Source of the DNA: Aquisalinus flavus
GTDB lineage: Bacteria; Pseudomonadota; Alphaproteobacteria; Caulobacterales; Parvularculaceae
Length of the DNA stretch: 64,000 bases
Direction: 5' to 3'
Assembly (NCBI RefSeq): GCF_022559625.1
Contig: NZ_CP042288.1
Span: 3,048,155-3,112,154 of the forward strand
This document shows, in pieces, positions 50,841 to 61,511 of this stretch (within the stretch, counting starts at the first letter, position 1; every line of letters starts with the position of its first letter). Position numbers and translations under genes: made by a program. A model generated the notes under the pieces. That model did not search any database and was not told the origin of the DNA. It saw only the letters and a program-made list of their open reading frames with translations.

Positions 50841-53555
50841 CTAGCCGGAGGCGGCGGTCTTGTTCGGGGCCTGATCGCCAGCGCCGATCTGGCGTCTTGC
50901 CTTGCCCGGGGTGAAGACCAGCGGTTCGTTGTCGTCATCCGCATCGCCCGCCGACATGTCGGGCCCGCTGGCAGGCAAATGACACGTGATGAGCGTGCCC
51001 TTGCCCTGGCGCGAAGACAGGCGGACCCAGCCGCCATGCAGCTCGATGAAGCTCTTGACGAGGGACAGGCCGAGACCCGCCCCCGCCCCTGGCCCGCGGC
51101 TCTCGAACCGGTTGAAGGCCTTGGCCTGGTCGTCGGCGGAAACGCCGCGGCCGGTATCGCGCACCCAGATGCGCACGGTGTTGCCGTCGCGGTCGGCGCC
51201 GAGATGCACGCGGCCGCCTTCCTCGGTGAAGGTGAAGGCATTTGCGAGCAGGTTGAACAGCACCTGTTTGACCCGCTTCTCGTCGGCCATGATCGTGCCG
51301 ACATCCTCGGCGATATCGAGTTTCAGTTTGACCTGGCTGTCCTCCGCCTTCAGCGCGGCATAGGTCGCTGCGTTCTTCAGCGTTGCGGCGACATCCATTT
51401 CCTTGATCTCGAGGTCGAGCTTGCCGGCGTCGATGGCGGCGAGGTCGATGATGTCGTTGATCAGGTCGAGCAGGTGGTTGGAGGCCGACAGGATGTTGGC
51501 GGCATATTCCTTCTGGCGCTCGTTCAGCGTGCCGAACATCTCCGTCTCCAGCATTTCGGAGAAGCCGATGATGGTGTTGAGCGGATTGCGCAGATTGTAG
51601 GAGATATGGTTGACGAACTTGCTCTTGATCCGGTCCGCCGTCTCCAGCCACTCATTGCGTTCCTGCAGTTCCTTTTCGCGCTCGCGGCTGTCGGTGACAT
51701 CGAGGAAGGTGACCAGCGTTGCGCCATCGGGCAGCGGCGCGGTGGTCAGCGACACCGTGCGCCCGTCTTTCAGCGACATCTCGACATTGTCGAGCGGCGT
51801 GCGGTCCTCCGGTGCGAAGGACGTGACGCGCATCTTCAGCTGTTTCCAGATTTCGCCGGAGCCATCGGCGAGGCGATCGAACAGCTTGGTCAGGCTGGAG
51901 AAGTCCGGCAGCTCGCCGAGCATTTTCGCGTCCAGCTTCCACATCTGCTGGAAAGCGGAATTGTACAGCCGCAAATCGCCATCGGCGGCAAACACGGCAA
52001 CGCCTTCGGCGAGATTGTTGAGGGTCGCGCGCTGGACCGATATCTGGGTGTTGTACTGGGTCTCCAGTTTCAGCTTCTCGGTGATATCCTCGAAAATGAC
52101 GACGACGCCGCCGAGGGGGTGACGCTGGCGCACGACGCGGGTGGTGTTGCCATTGGGCATGTTCCACAGCTCGTCCGGCGCCATGCCGTCGATGGAGCGC
52201 TCGTCGAGACCGCTCTCGGTATACAGCGCAAGCTGCTCGTGTTTCCATGCGCCATAATTGCCATGGGCGGGCAGGCGGCCGGTATGGTGCAGCTTGTCGA
52301 GAATTTCGCCATGGCTGGGGCGGGTGCGCAGCTCGGCATCGTCCAGCTTCCACATATCGAGGAAGGCCTGGTTGTAATAGTCGAGTTGCTGGGTCGCGGA
52401 GAAGACGGCGACGGCAGACGGCATCTGGTCGAGCGTCTTGCGATGGGCAGACTGGTGACGTTTCAGGTCCTGCTGGGCCTTTTCGAGCTTGGTCACGTCG
52501 ATGGCGATGCCACACTGGGCCGCGCCGCCGGCCGCATGCATTGGCTGTTCGACGATGCGCAGGACGCGGCGTACGCCCTTGATGTTGACCGGCACGAAAT
52601 CGTCGACGATGCGGCGGCCCGAGCGCTTGAATTCTTCCCCGGCACGGGCGGCGAGCTTGCGGAAGGCGGGGTCGATCTCGATCTGGCTCTCGATCACCTC
52701 CTCCATGTTGATGGCCTCGACCATCTCTACATAGGCGGCGTTGACCCATTCAAGACGCATGTCGGGCCCGCGGCGCCAGGCGGCCATCGGCATCCGGTCG
52801 AGATGGTTGAGCGCGCCATGCAGGTCGGCAGCACGGTCGCGGGCCTTGCCCATCACGCCGCCATCCTCGGCGAGGCGCACGGCGGGGTCGGTCAGCCACA
52901 GGGTGACCTGGTCGCCGGCGACGCGGCCATCGACCTCGATCGAGCGGCCTTCGTCGGTGACGATGGAGCCGGAGAAGGCAACGCCGTGCTGGCGCAGCTC
53001 CTGGACCTTTTCGCGCAGCTTGGAGACATCTTCCGGGGAGACGTCCTCGTCGAGCGGCAATTCGCCGAGGGCGTTGAGGATCGCGTTGGCCGGATTGAGG
53101 AAATTGTCGGCCTTGTCGTCGGCGAAGGTCAGCAGCGACGCGAGCGCCGCCGGGCCGCCAAGCACACGCGGATTGCCCCAGCCGGAGCCGATATCGTCAT
53201 AGCTGTCATTCCAGACAAGGACGAGGCCGGGATGGGCAGCGAGAATGGATTCCGATTTTTCGAGGCTCGCTTCCATCGAGGCCAGCTTGCGCGACCAGGT
53301 CAGCGTCTGATTGTTGGACGCGCGCGAGACCAGCAGCGAATAGGTGACCGCGCCGAGCGCCAGGAGCACTGCGCCGCCCATGGTCAGCCAGGCCGGATCG
53401 ATCGCCGCGCCGATCGCGGCCGCATCGCCGTCCTGCAGCGCCATACCCGCAGACGCGCCAAACGGCGTCGCCAGGGCGAAGGCTCCGGCTGCAATGCCCG
53501 TTGCCATTCCTGGCAAGCGTCTGACAAGGCTTGATATTTGTGGTTTGCGCTTCAT
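50841..53555 (-). CDS. divL: DivL-type PAS histidine-kinase-like cell-cycle regulator (Tyr in place of His)
   Basis: A 904-residue membrane protein. Hydrophobic segments lie near residues 15-40 and 58-78, followed by PAS-like domains (about 255-360, 370-495, 505-625). The H-box reads NHISYNLRNPLNTI with Tyr653 where histidine kinases have the phospho-acceptor His, the hallmark of DivL, which controls CckA and so CtrA in alphaproteobacteria. The ATP-binding domain keeps its N, G1 and G2 boxes (NLLANAFTFT, RDTGRGV, GAGLGLSLV). The start giving MKRKPQ is chosen; a frame 19 codons longer is possible, and neither has a clear ribosome site. Confidence 0.9.
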   Translation of the reverse strand: MKRKPQISSLVRRLPGMATGIAAGAFALATPFGASAGMALQDGDAAAIGAAIDPAWLTMGGAVLLALGAVTYSLLVSRASNNQTLTWSRKLASMEASLEKSESILAAHPGLVLVWNDSYDDIGSGWGNPRVLGGPAALASLLTFADDKADNFLNPANAILNALGELPLDEDVSPEDVSKLREKVQELRQHGVAFSGSIVTDEGRSIEVDGRVAGDQVTLWLTDPAVRLAEDGGVMGKARDRAADLHGALNHLDRMPMAAWRRGPDMRLEWVNAAYVEMVEAINMEEVIESQIEIDPAFRKLAARAGEEFKRSGRRIVDDFVPVNIKGVRRVLRIVEQPMHAAGGAAQCGIAIDVTKLEKAQQDLKRHQSAHRKTLDQMPSAVAVFSATQQLDYYNQAFLDMWKLDDAELRTRPSHGEILDKLHHTGRLPAHGNYGAWKHEQLALYTESGLDERSIDGMAPDELWNMPNGNTTRVVRQRHPLGGVVVIFEDITEKLKLETQYNTQISVQRATLNNLAEGVAVFAADGDLRLYNSAFQQMWKLDAKMLGELPDFSSLTKLFDRLADGSGEIWKQLKMRVTSFAPEDRTPLDNVEMSLKDGRTVSLTTAPLPDGATLVTFLDVTDSREREKELQERNEWLETADRIKSKFVNHISYNLRNPLNTIIGFSEMLETEMFGTLNERQKEYAANILSASNHLLDLINDIIDLAAIDAGKLDLEIKEMDVAATLKNAATYAALKAEDSQVKLKLDIAEDVGTIMADEKRVKQVLFNLLANAFTFTEEGGRVHLGADRDGNTVRIWVRDTGRGVSADDQAKAFNRFESRGPGAGAGLGLSLVKSFIELHGGWVRLSSRQGKGTLITCHLPASGPDMSAGDADDDNEPLVFTPGKARRQIGAGDQAPNKTAASG

Positions 53556-53751
53556 ACACCCGGGAGTCGACGTGGCAATCGTCAACAAATGGTTAATTTT
53601 TTCTAAAGCCATAGAAGACTGCTTCGCCGAATCGGCAAAGTAGTTTTCGGTTCTTATGGGGGGAAGTTTTTCGACATTGGCTCATGCCGGTATGGAGAAA
53701 GATTCCAGGTCAGGCAAGGGAATCAAACACCCTGCTGAACGGCTCTCTCCC

Positions 53752-53782
53752 GCCCGCCCGACGCCAATGGCACCGGGCGGGC
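53752..53782 (-). terminator. GC hairpin after tonB
   Basis: GCCCGCCCG (53752-53760) pairs perfectly with CGGGCGGGC (53774-53782), 16 bases past the tonB stop. No T-run follows on the minus strand, so termination would be of a weaker kind. The stretch between tonB and divL holds no gene. Confidence 0.4.
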
Positions 53783-53797
53783 TCGGGCTCTCTCTTC

Positions 53798-54409
53798 TCA
53801 CCCCTGGAGCTGGAAGACGAATGTTTTCTGGACGCCGCGCTGGATGATGCCGCTCTGGCCGCTGGCGGGCATGTATTTCCACTGCCGGATCGCTTCCAGC
53901 GCCGAGCGGTCGAAGCAGCTGTCCGACGATCTGACGATCCGGGCGTTGGTGACGCCGCCATTGGCCAGCACGTCAAAGATGACGGTGACCGAGCCTTCGA
54001 CGCCGCGCCCCGCGCAGCGCGGCGGATAGATCGGCTGTGTCTGCAGCACCGCTGCATTGACGTTGAAATTGCCGGTATCGCCGGGTGTGACGGTGGTAAT
54101 GGTTTTCTCGGGGCGCGTCGCATCGACGATTGGGCCGCCGGTATCGTCGCGTTGCCATGTCATGTCCGGCGGCGGCGGCGGTGTTTCCGTGACCGTCTTT
54201 TCGATCGGCTCGATGGGATCGACCGGTTTCGGTTTCTCTCTGAGGATCGAGAAGGTTGGCGTCTCCGCCGGTTCGCCGATGATGATGTCATCGCTCTTGA
54301 TCAGGCCGCCCATGACGAGGAACAGCGCGGCCGTGATGACGGCGGCGATGGGCAGGCCGATGGTCAGGCGAAGATTGTTTCCGCGGGGGACATTGAGTGC
54401 GTGTGACAT
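53798..54409 (-). CDS. tonB: TonB energy-transducing protein
   Basis: A 203-residue protein. One N-terminal transmembrane helix (residues 14-36) anchors it to the inner membrane, followed by a proline-rich periplasmic linker (PKPVDPIEPIEKTVTETPPPPPD). The C-terminal TonB domain has QPIYPPRCAGRGVEGSVTVIFDVLANG and ALEAIRQWKYMPA. It would couple the proton gradient to outer-membrane receptors such as the one at 36789. AAGGAGGAAACGC precedes the ATG. ExbB and ExbD are not nearby. Confidence 0.88.
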   Translation of the reverse strand: MSHALNVPRGNNLRLTIGLPIAAVITAALFLVMGGLIKSDDIIIGEPAETPTFSILREKPKPVDPIEPIEKTVTETPPPPPDMTWQRDDTGGPIVDATRPEKTITTVTPGDTGNFNVNAAVLQTQPIYPPRCAGRGVEGSVTVIFDVLANGGVTNARIVRSSDSCFDRSALEAIRQWKYMPASGQSGIIQRGVQKTFVFQLQG

Positions 54410-54667
54410 GCGTTTCCTCCTTGAAAGGCGCGCTTGCCGGTCATTTCCGGGGCGCGGTCAGCCGGAAGGCGGTCAGCATGTCAGACGCAACGCGGGGTCG
54501 AGTGCTGGCCGCGTTCTACGAGTTCGAGTATAGCGCAGATGGGCGAGATTACCAGCGGGTAATTATTGTGCGCCGCACCCGGAATTTCTTAAAATCCTTT
54601 GCAATCTTGCATAGGCAGCGTTCGCCGGTCTGGCTATGCTCGCCGCAATAGCTGACAGGAGAGAGCG

Positions 54668-55285
54668 ATGAGCGAGATCACTTTTTACACCAACCCGATG
54701 TCGCGCGGACGCATTGCCCGCTGGATGCTGGAAGAGGTCGGTGCACCGTATACGGAAAAAGTCATTCAGTATGGCCCGGACATGAAAGGCACGTATCTGG
54801 AGATCAATCCGATGGGCAAGGTGCCGGCGATCGTCCATGGCGAGCAGGTGGTGACCGAATGCGCCGCGATCTGTGCCTATCTCGCCGATGCCTTTCCCGA
54901 TGCCGGGCTCGCGCCGGCAGTGGACCGGCGCGGCGCGTATTACCGCTGGCTGTTCTTCGCCGCCGGGCCGGTTGAACAGGCGGTGACCAACAAGTCTATG
55001 CAGTTCACCGTCGCCGACCCGCAGAAGCAGGGCATGCTCGGCTATGGCAATTTCGAGCTGACCCAGGACACGCTGGCCAAGGCCGTCTCCGGCGACGGCT
55101 ATGTGGCGGGTCCGGAGTTTACCGCGGCGGATGTCTATGTCGGCGCGCAGGTCAGCTGGGGGGTGCAATTCGGCACGATGGACAAGAAGCCGGAATTCAT
55201 CGCCTATGCGCAGAGGGTGACCGACCGCGACGCCTACCGCCGGGCGACGGAAAAGGATGACGCGCTGGTCGCGGCGCAGGCGTAA
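54668..55285 (+). CDS. Glutathione S-transferase family protein
   Basis: A 205-residue cytosolic protein. The N-terminal thioredoxin-fold domain has FYTNPMSRGRIARWMLEEVGAPY and the cis-proline region NPMGKVPAIV, followed by a helical C-domain (from about residue 90). Ser at the N-terminal active site (PMSRGR) suits many bacterial classes. The substrate is not readable. GAGAGAGCG precedes the ATG. The AT-rich GIY-YIG gene begins 30 bases downstream. Confidence 0.9.
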   Translation: MSEITFYTNPMSRGRIARWMLEEVGAPYTEKVIQYGPDMKGTYLEINPMGKVPAIVHGEQVVTECAAICAYLADAFPDAGLAPAVDRRGAYYRWLFFAAGPVEQAVTNKSMQFTVADPQKQGMLGYGNFELTQDTLAKAVSGDGYVAGPEFTAADVYVGAQVSWGVQFGTMDKKPEFIAYAQRVTDRDAYRRATEKDDALVAAQA

Positions 55286-55315
55286 TCAAGCAAATGATAA
55301 TGGCGTGAGTTTACT

Positions 55316-56143
55316 ATGAGCCTAGCCTTGTTTGACCTTTTGGAATTGTCATCCGCAGAGTTCATCCCCGAGAAGTGTAAATTACATTTTGCACGACCTA
55401 ACTTGGTTGGGGAGCATCCTTTGGAGGTCTTCAAAAGAGGGGAGTTCGATGACTGGCAATGTTGGCAGACAAAACGAAATTTCGAGCGACCATTTGTAGT
55501 TTCATTGATTGCCATGCCCGGCGGACAGTGGCTGTTCGCTGGCATATACAAAAGTGAGGGTAGCCCCAAGTGGGAGCCAGAATACAACTTATGGCTATAT
55601 ACCTTAGAGTTTCTTGCGACAGAAAAGACACCAGCAGGAAGGCTCGTGATAAACTATGATTACCGTGATCGACAAACTTATCCCTATGCGGAAAAGCATC
55701 GTGATCTATTAATAGTGTCAGAAATTCTGAAGGAGCCCGCTTCTATAGAAAGCTTTGACGGCTATCGCGATGTAAATCTGGCACTAGCTGACCTTCAAAT
55801 TATAATAGCACGAGAGTTGCCTGACTGGCGCGCCGCCCTTTCATCTGTAAAGGGAATATACCTAATTACTGATCCGGAAAATGGCAAATCTTATGTTGGC
55901 AAGGCCGATGGTATCTCTGGGTTTTGGGGGCGTTTTTGCCAGTATGCCAATTCTATACATGGAATGAACCGCGGTTTGATATCTCGAATCGAAGATATCG
56001 GAGCCGAGCCTGCCCTAAATTGGCGCATAACAATCCTTGAAGTGGTGGATCTGTATGCCGATAATGACACTGTAAATATGAGGGAAAGTTTCTGGAAGAA
56101 CGTGTTAATGACGCGTGCGCCTTTCGGTTACAATCTGAATTGA
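55316..56143 (+). CDS. AT-rich GIY-YIG nuclease family protein, likely acquired
   Basis: A 275-residue protein with an N-terminal domain (about 1-170, including WQCWQTKRNFERPFVVSLIAMPGGQWLFAGIY) and a C-terminal GIY-YIG nuclease. The catalytic features are GIY (180-182), YVG (193-195), Arg206, Glu257 and the terminal Asn (GYNLN). The gene and its flanks are much richer in A and T than all neighbours, with rarer codons such as ATA and TTA, suggesting transfer. It sits between GST and the bkd operon. GIY-YIG proteins cut DNA in repair, restriction and mobile elements; which applies here is unclear. No target or partner gene is present. Confidence 0.82.
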   Translation: MSLALFDLLELSSAEFIPEKCKLHFARPNLVGEHPLEVFKRGEFDDWQCWQTKRNFERPFVVSLIAMPGGQWLFAGIYKSEGSPKWEPEYNLWLYTLEFLATEKTPAGRLVINYDYRDRQTYPYAEKHRDLLIVSEILKEPASIESFDGYRDVNLALADLQIIIARELPDWRAALSSVKGIYLITDPENGKSYVGKADGISGFWGRFCQYANSIHGMNRGLISRIEDIGAEPALNWRITILEVVDLYADNDTVNMRESFWKNVLMTRAPFGYNLN

Positions 56144-56165
56144 GTCCTGCATCGCTCCTGGGTCA

Positions 56166-57557
56166 TCAGATATGCAGCGCGTGGCCCAGCGCTTTCAGCG
56201 CGGCTTCCTGCACCGCTTCCGACTTGGTCGGGTGGGCGTGGATCGTCCCGCCGATATCTTCCAGCCGCGCACCCATTTCCAGTGCCAGGGCGAATTGCGC
56301 GGACAGCTCTGATACCTCGCCGCCGACCGCCTGGAGGCCGAGCACCAGGTGATTGTCCTTGCGGGCGACGATGCGCACGAAGCCGCTTTCGTCTTCCATG
56401 GTCATGGCGCGGCCATTGGCCTTGTAGGGGAATTGCGCGGTGATGACCTCGTGGCCGGCGGCTTTCGCCTCTGCCTCACTCATCCCGGCACTGACGACTT
56501 CCGGGTCGGTGAAGCAGACAGCGGGGATGCAGACCTTGTCCCATGACCGGTTTTCGCCGGCGATGATCTCGGCGACCATCTCGCCCTGCGCCATGGCGCG
56601 GTGGGCCAGCATCGGCTCGCCCGTCACGTCCCCGATCGCCCAGACATTGCGCATGGAGGTGTGGCAGCGCTGGTCGATGCGGATGAACTTGCCGTCCATG
56701 GCAAGATCCATATTGTCCAGCCCCCAGCCATTGGTGCGCGGCGCGCGGCCGACAGTGACGAGGATCTTGTCCGCCTCGATGCTGGAGGCCTCGCCCGATA
56801 GCGTCTCGACGCGGAGGTTACCTTTGTCGTCAAGGCCTTTGGCGAAGGTTTCCAGCATCACCCGGATCTTGAGATTGTCCATCCGGTCTTTCACCGGTTT
56901 CGTCAGCTCACGGTCATAAAGCGGCAGGATACCATCGGTCGCCTCGACGATGGTGACGTCCGAGCCGAGCTTGCGGAAGGCGATGCCGAGCTCCAGCCCG
57001 ATATAACCGCCACCGACAACGGCGAGCTTCTTCGGCACCTCGGTCAGCGACAGCATCTCGGTCGAGGAGACGACCTTGTCGCCAAATGGCAGGTCGGGCA
57101 GTTCGACCGAGGTCGAGCCGGTGGCGAGGATGACATGCTCGGCCTTGATGCGGGTCTCGCCATTGCTCGTCTTGACGACGCAGGTCTTGCCGTCGCGCAT
57201 CTCGCCCCAGCCCTCGACCACGCGAACTTTCGCCTTCTTCAACAGGCCGGCAACGCCGGTGTTGAGGCGCGAGACGATGTCGTCTTTCCACGCCACGGTC
57301 TTGGCCAGGGCGATGGTCGGCGGCGCAGTGGAGATGCCGGTTTCAGAGCCTTCGGAATAGCGCTTGATCAGGTCGTATTCATTGGCGGTATGGATGAACG
57401 CCTTCGACGGGATGCAGCCGACATTGAGACAGCAGCCACCGAGCTTGCCGCCTTCGACGAGGATGGTGTCGAGGCCGAGCTGGCCGGCGCGGATGCCGGC
57501 GATATATCCGCCCGGACCGCCGCCGAGCACGAGTACTTTGCATTGAAGTTCGTTCAC
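56166..57557 (-). CDS. lpdA: Dihydrolipoyl dehydrogenase (E3)
   Basis: A 463-residue flavoprotein reoxidising the lipoyl group of the E2 subunit. The FAD site is [15 protein letters not shown] near residues 10-24. The redox disulfide is Cys43-Cys48 in [13 protein letters not shown], with an extra Cys42 where Thr is usual. The NAD site is [15 protein letters not shown]. The C-terminal HAHPTKSEA block provides the active-site His/Glu of the dimer partner. It ends the bkd operon, 42 bases after the E2 stop. The next feature downstream is the convergent GIY-YIG gene. Confidence 0.95.
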   Translation of the reverse strand: MNELQCKVLVLGGGPGGYIAGIRAGQLGLDTILVEGGKLGGCCLNVGCIPSKAFIHTANEYDLIKRYSEGSETGISTAPPTIALAKTVAWKDDIVSRLNTGVAGLLKKAKVRVVEGWGEMRDGKTCVVKTSNGETRIKAEHVILATGSTSVELPDLPFGDKVVSSTEMLSLTEVPKKLAVVGGGYIGLELGIAFRKLGSDVTIVEATDGILPLYDRELTKPVKDRMDNLKIRVMLETFAKGLDDKGNLRVETLSGEASSIEADKILVTVGRAPRTNGWGLDNMDLAMDGKFIRIDQRCHTSMRNVWAIGDVTGEPMLAHRAMAQGEMVAEIIAGENRSWDKVCIPAVCFTDPEVVSAGMSEAEAKAAGHEVITAQFPYKANGRAMTMEDESGFVRIVARKDNHLVLGLQAVGGEVSELSAQFALALEMGARLEDIGGTIHAHPTKSEAVQEAALKALGHALHI

Positions 57558-57599
57558 TGATCGTCTCCGTCAGGATTTTAAGGTGTTACTGGCGACCGC

Positions 57600-58952
57600 T
57601 CAGTCCATGAACATCGTCGCCGGGAATTCCAGATAGGCTTTGATCGTCTGGATGAACTGCGCCATGTCCCAGCCATCAACGACGCGGTGGTCGAAGCTTG
57701 ATGACAGGTTCATCAGCTTGCGCGGTTCGATCTGGCCTTGCGCATTATACATCGGGCGCGTGACCATCTTGTTGACGCCGATGATCGCGACTTCGGGTGC
57801 GTTTATGACCGGCGTCGAGGCGATGCCGCCAATGGCGCCGAGGGACGTGATGGTGATGGTCGAGCCGGACAGCTCCTCGCGCCTGGCGGTGCCGTCGCGG
57901 GCCGCATCGGACAGGCGCCTGATCTCGTTCGCGTTCGTCCACAGATCGTTCGCCTCGGCATGGCGCACCACGGGCACGATCAGGCCGGTATCGGTCTGGG
58001 TCGCGATGCCGATATGCGCCGCGCCATAGCGCTGAACGATATCGTTCTCGTCGTCATAGCGGGCATTGACCTGCGGGAAGTCGCGCACGGACATGACGAT
58101 GGCGCGCATCAGGAAGGGGAGCAGCGTCAGTTTCGGCTGGTCACTCTTGCGGGCCGCGTTCATGTGCTGGCGCAGCTCTTCCAGGGCGGTCATGTCGATC
58201 TCGTCGATATAGGATGCATGCGGAATGCGGCGCTTGGCCTCCTGCATTTTCTGCGCGATCTTGCGTCGCAGGCCGATGACCTTGATCTCCTCGATGCTTG
58301 TGTTGGGCTGATAGCCTGACGAGCGCGCCTCGATGCCCGGCGCATTGCCGGCGGCATAGGCGTCGAGATCGTCATGGGTGATGCGACCGGCCGGGCTGGT
58401 GCCATGGACGAAGCGCAGGTCGATGCCCTGGTCCTGGGCCGACTTGCGCACGGCGGGCGAGGCGAGAGGTTTTTCGTTCGGCTTGCGGACCGCGCCATTG
58501 GGACGCTGGGCGTTGACCGAGGCGCCGCTTTTTGCGGGGGAAGCGGCAGCTTGTTTGGCTGACTCTGGAGCCGGCTTTTCTTCCCGCTCTGGCTCGGAAG
58601 CCTTTTCCGCTTTCGGCGCTGGCTCTTTTGCCGCCTTCGGTTCTTCCATTTCCTGCGGCTCGGCCTTTGCCCCGGCTGGCGCCTCGACCGGCTCTTTGGA
58701 ATTGCCGGCACCGGCGACTTCCAGCCTGAAGATTTCCGTGCCGACGGCGATGGTCTCGCCGATCTCCGGCCCGATCCAGATCACCTTGCCGGCGACCGGC
58801 GCCGGGATTTCCACCGTCGCCTTGTCGGTCATGACATCGGCCAGAGTCTGGTCGGCCTGGACCTCGTCGCCATTCTTGACATGCAGCTCGACAAATTCGG
58901 CCTCGGCCACGCCTTCGCCGACATCGGGAAGTTTTATGACGTGTACGCCCAT
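57600..58952 (-). CDS. bkdB: Branched-chain 2-oxoacid dehydrogenase E2 (lipoyl transacylase)
   Basis: A 450-residue E2 core. The lipoyl domain (residues 1-80) carries the lipoate Lys44 in VMTDKATVEIP. An Ala/Lys/Glu-rich linker follows (80-155), then a peripheral subunit-binding domain (SPAVRKSAQDQGIDLRFV... near 160-200) and a catalytic domain ending with SSSFDHRVVDGWDMAQF (His-xxx-Asp motif). The MTDKA form is typical of branched-chain E2. It starts one base inside the E1-beta stop. A frame 46 codons longer at its N-terminus was rejected because it runs through the E1-beta gene. Confidence 0.94.
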   Translation of the reverse strand: MGVHVIKLPDVGEGVAEAEFVELHVKNGDEVQADQTLADVMTDKATVEIPAPVAGKVIWIGPEIGETIAVGTEIFRLEVAGAGNSKEPVEAPAGAKAEPQEMEEPKAAKEPAPKAEKASEPEREEKPAPESAKQAAASPAKSGASVNAQRPNGAVRKPNEKPLASPAVRKSAQDQGIDLRFVHGTSPAGRITHDDLDAYAAGNAPGIEARSSGYQPNTSIEEIKVIGLRRKIAQKMQEAKRRIPHASYIDEIDMTALEELRQHMNAARKSDQPKLTLLPFLMRAIVMSVRDFPQVNARYDDENDIVQRYGAAHIGIATQTDTGLIVPVVRHAEANDLWTNANEIRRLSDAARDGTARREELSGSTITITSLGAIGGIASTPVINAPEVAIIGVNKMVTRPMYNAQGQIEPRKLMNLSSSFDHRVVDGWDMAQFIQTIKAYLEFPATMFMD

Positions 58953-59989
58953 TATATGGCCTCCATCACGGATTTGAGAGCCTCGCCGACGCGGGCGGGC
59001 CCGGGGAAGTAGTGCCACTCCTGGGCGTGGGGGTAGGGCGTGTCCCAGCCGGCAACGCGCATGACAGGCGCTTCGAGGTGATAGAAGCATTCCTCCTGCA
59101 CCTGGGCGGAAAGCTCCGCGCCGAAGCCGGAGGTCAGTGTCGCCTCATGGACGATGACGCAGCGCCCGGTCTTCCTGACCGACTCGACGATGGTCTCGAT
59201 GTCGAGCGGCAGGAGCGAACGCAGGTCGATGATCTCGGCGTCAATGCCGGTCTCGGTCGCGGCGGTCTCGGCGACGAAGACCATGGTGCCATAGGCGAGG
59301 ATGGTGACGTCCTTGCCCTCGCGCACAATGTCGGCCTTGCCCAGCGGCACGGTGTAGTGACCGGTCGGGACTTCGCCCTTGGGATGCTTCGACCACGGCA
59401 CGACCGGCTTGTCGTGATGGCCATCGAACGGGCCGTTATAAAGCCGCTTCGGTTCGAGGAAGATAACCGGGTCATCGTCTTCGATCGAGGCGATCAGCAG
59501 CCCCTTGGCGTCGTAGGGGTTGGACGGGATCACCGTCTTCAGGCCGGAGACATGGGTGAAAAGGCTTTCCGGGCTTTGCGAGTGGGTCTGGCCGCCGAAG
59601 ATCCCGCCACCGGTCGGCATACGGATCACCAGGGGCGCTGTGAACTGGCCGTTGGAGCGATAGCGCAGGCGCGCCGCTTCCTGGGTGATCTGGTCATAGG
59701 CGGGGAACATATAGTCGGCGAACTGCACCTCGACGCAGGGGCGCAGGCCATAGGCGCCCATGCCGATGGCGGAGCCGACAATGCCGCTCTCGGAAATCGG
59801 CGCATCGAAGACGCGTTGTGTGCCGTATTTGGCCTGCAGGCCTTCGGTACAGCGGAAGACGCCGCCGAAATAGCCGACATCCTGTCCATAGACGACGACA
59901 TTGTCGTCCTTGCCCAGCATCACATCCTGCGCGTCGCGGATGGCCTGGATCATGTTCATTCTGGTTGTTTCGGGTTTGTCGTCGAACAT
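58952..59989 (-). CDS. bkdA2: Branched-chain 2-oxoacid dehydrogenase E1 beta subunit
   Basis: A 345-residue subunit of the thiamine-dependent E1. Family blocks are NMIQAIRDAQDVMLGKDDNVVVYGQDVGYFGGVFRCTEGL near the start, FDAPISESGIVGSAIGMGAYGLRPCVEVQFADYMFPAYDQI, and RMPTGGGIFGGQTHSQSPE. The C-terminal transketolase-like domain has DLRSLLPLDIETIVESV and HEATLTSGFGAEL. It follows E1 alpha by 3 bases and overlaps E2 by one. Confidence 0.95.
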   Translation of the reverse strand: MFDDKPETTRMNMIQAIRDAQDVMLGKDDNVVVYGQDVGYFGGVFRCTEGLQAKYGTQRVFDAPISESGIVGSAIGMGAYGLRPCVEVQFADYMFPAYDQITQEAARLRYRSNGQFTAPLVIRMPTGGGIFGGQTHSQSPESLFTHVSGLKTVIPSNPYDAKGLLIASIEDDDPVIFLEPKRLYNGPFDGHHDKPVVPWSKHPKGEVPTGHYTVPLGKADIVREGKDVTILAYGTMVFVAETAATETGIDAEIIDLRSLLPLDIETIVESVRKTGRCVIVHEATLTSGFGAELSAQVQEECFYHLEAPVMRVAGWDTPYPHAQEWHYFPGPARVGEALKSVMEAI

Positions 59990-59992
59990 CGC

Positions 59993-61276
<1,284 letters not shown>

Positions 61277-61511
61277 CTAAATTCGCCCAGAGGTCAGCCG
61301 ACCAGAACAGCAAAAAACGTATGCATTTTCGCCACTTATTCCAATCCGGTGCGCCTTTTTGGAGGAAGGTCTTATCCTGTTTCCAAGCCTTGACTCAGCT
61401 TGTGCGCAGGGCTTCTCCTCTGTGCCAATAGACTTATAAGCGGTGAGGCAGGTGGCAAGGGCGCAGCCCGCGGCCTATCTCAATCGCAAGCCGGAAGGGA
61501 CTGGAAACCAG

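Noticed and set aside
50679..53534. A 951-codon plus-strand frame opposite divL
   Set aside because: It is the mirror of a real gene with recognised domains on the minus strand. Long antisense frames are expected in GC-rich DNA, and its translation matches no family.
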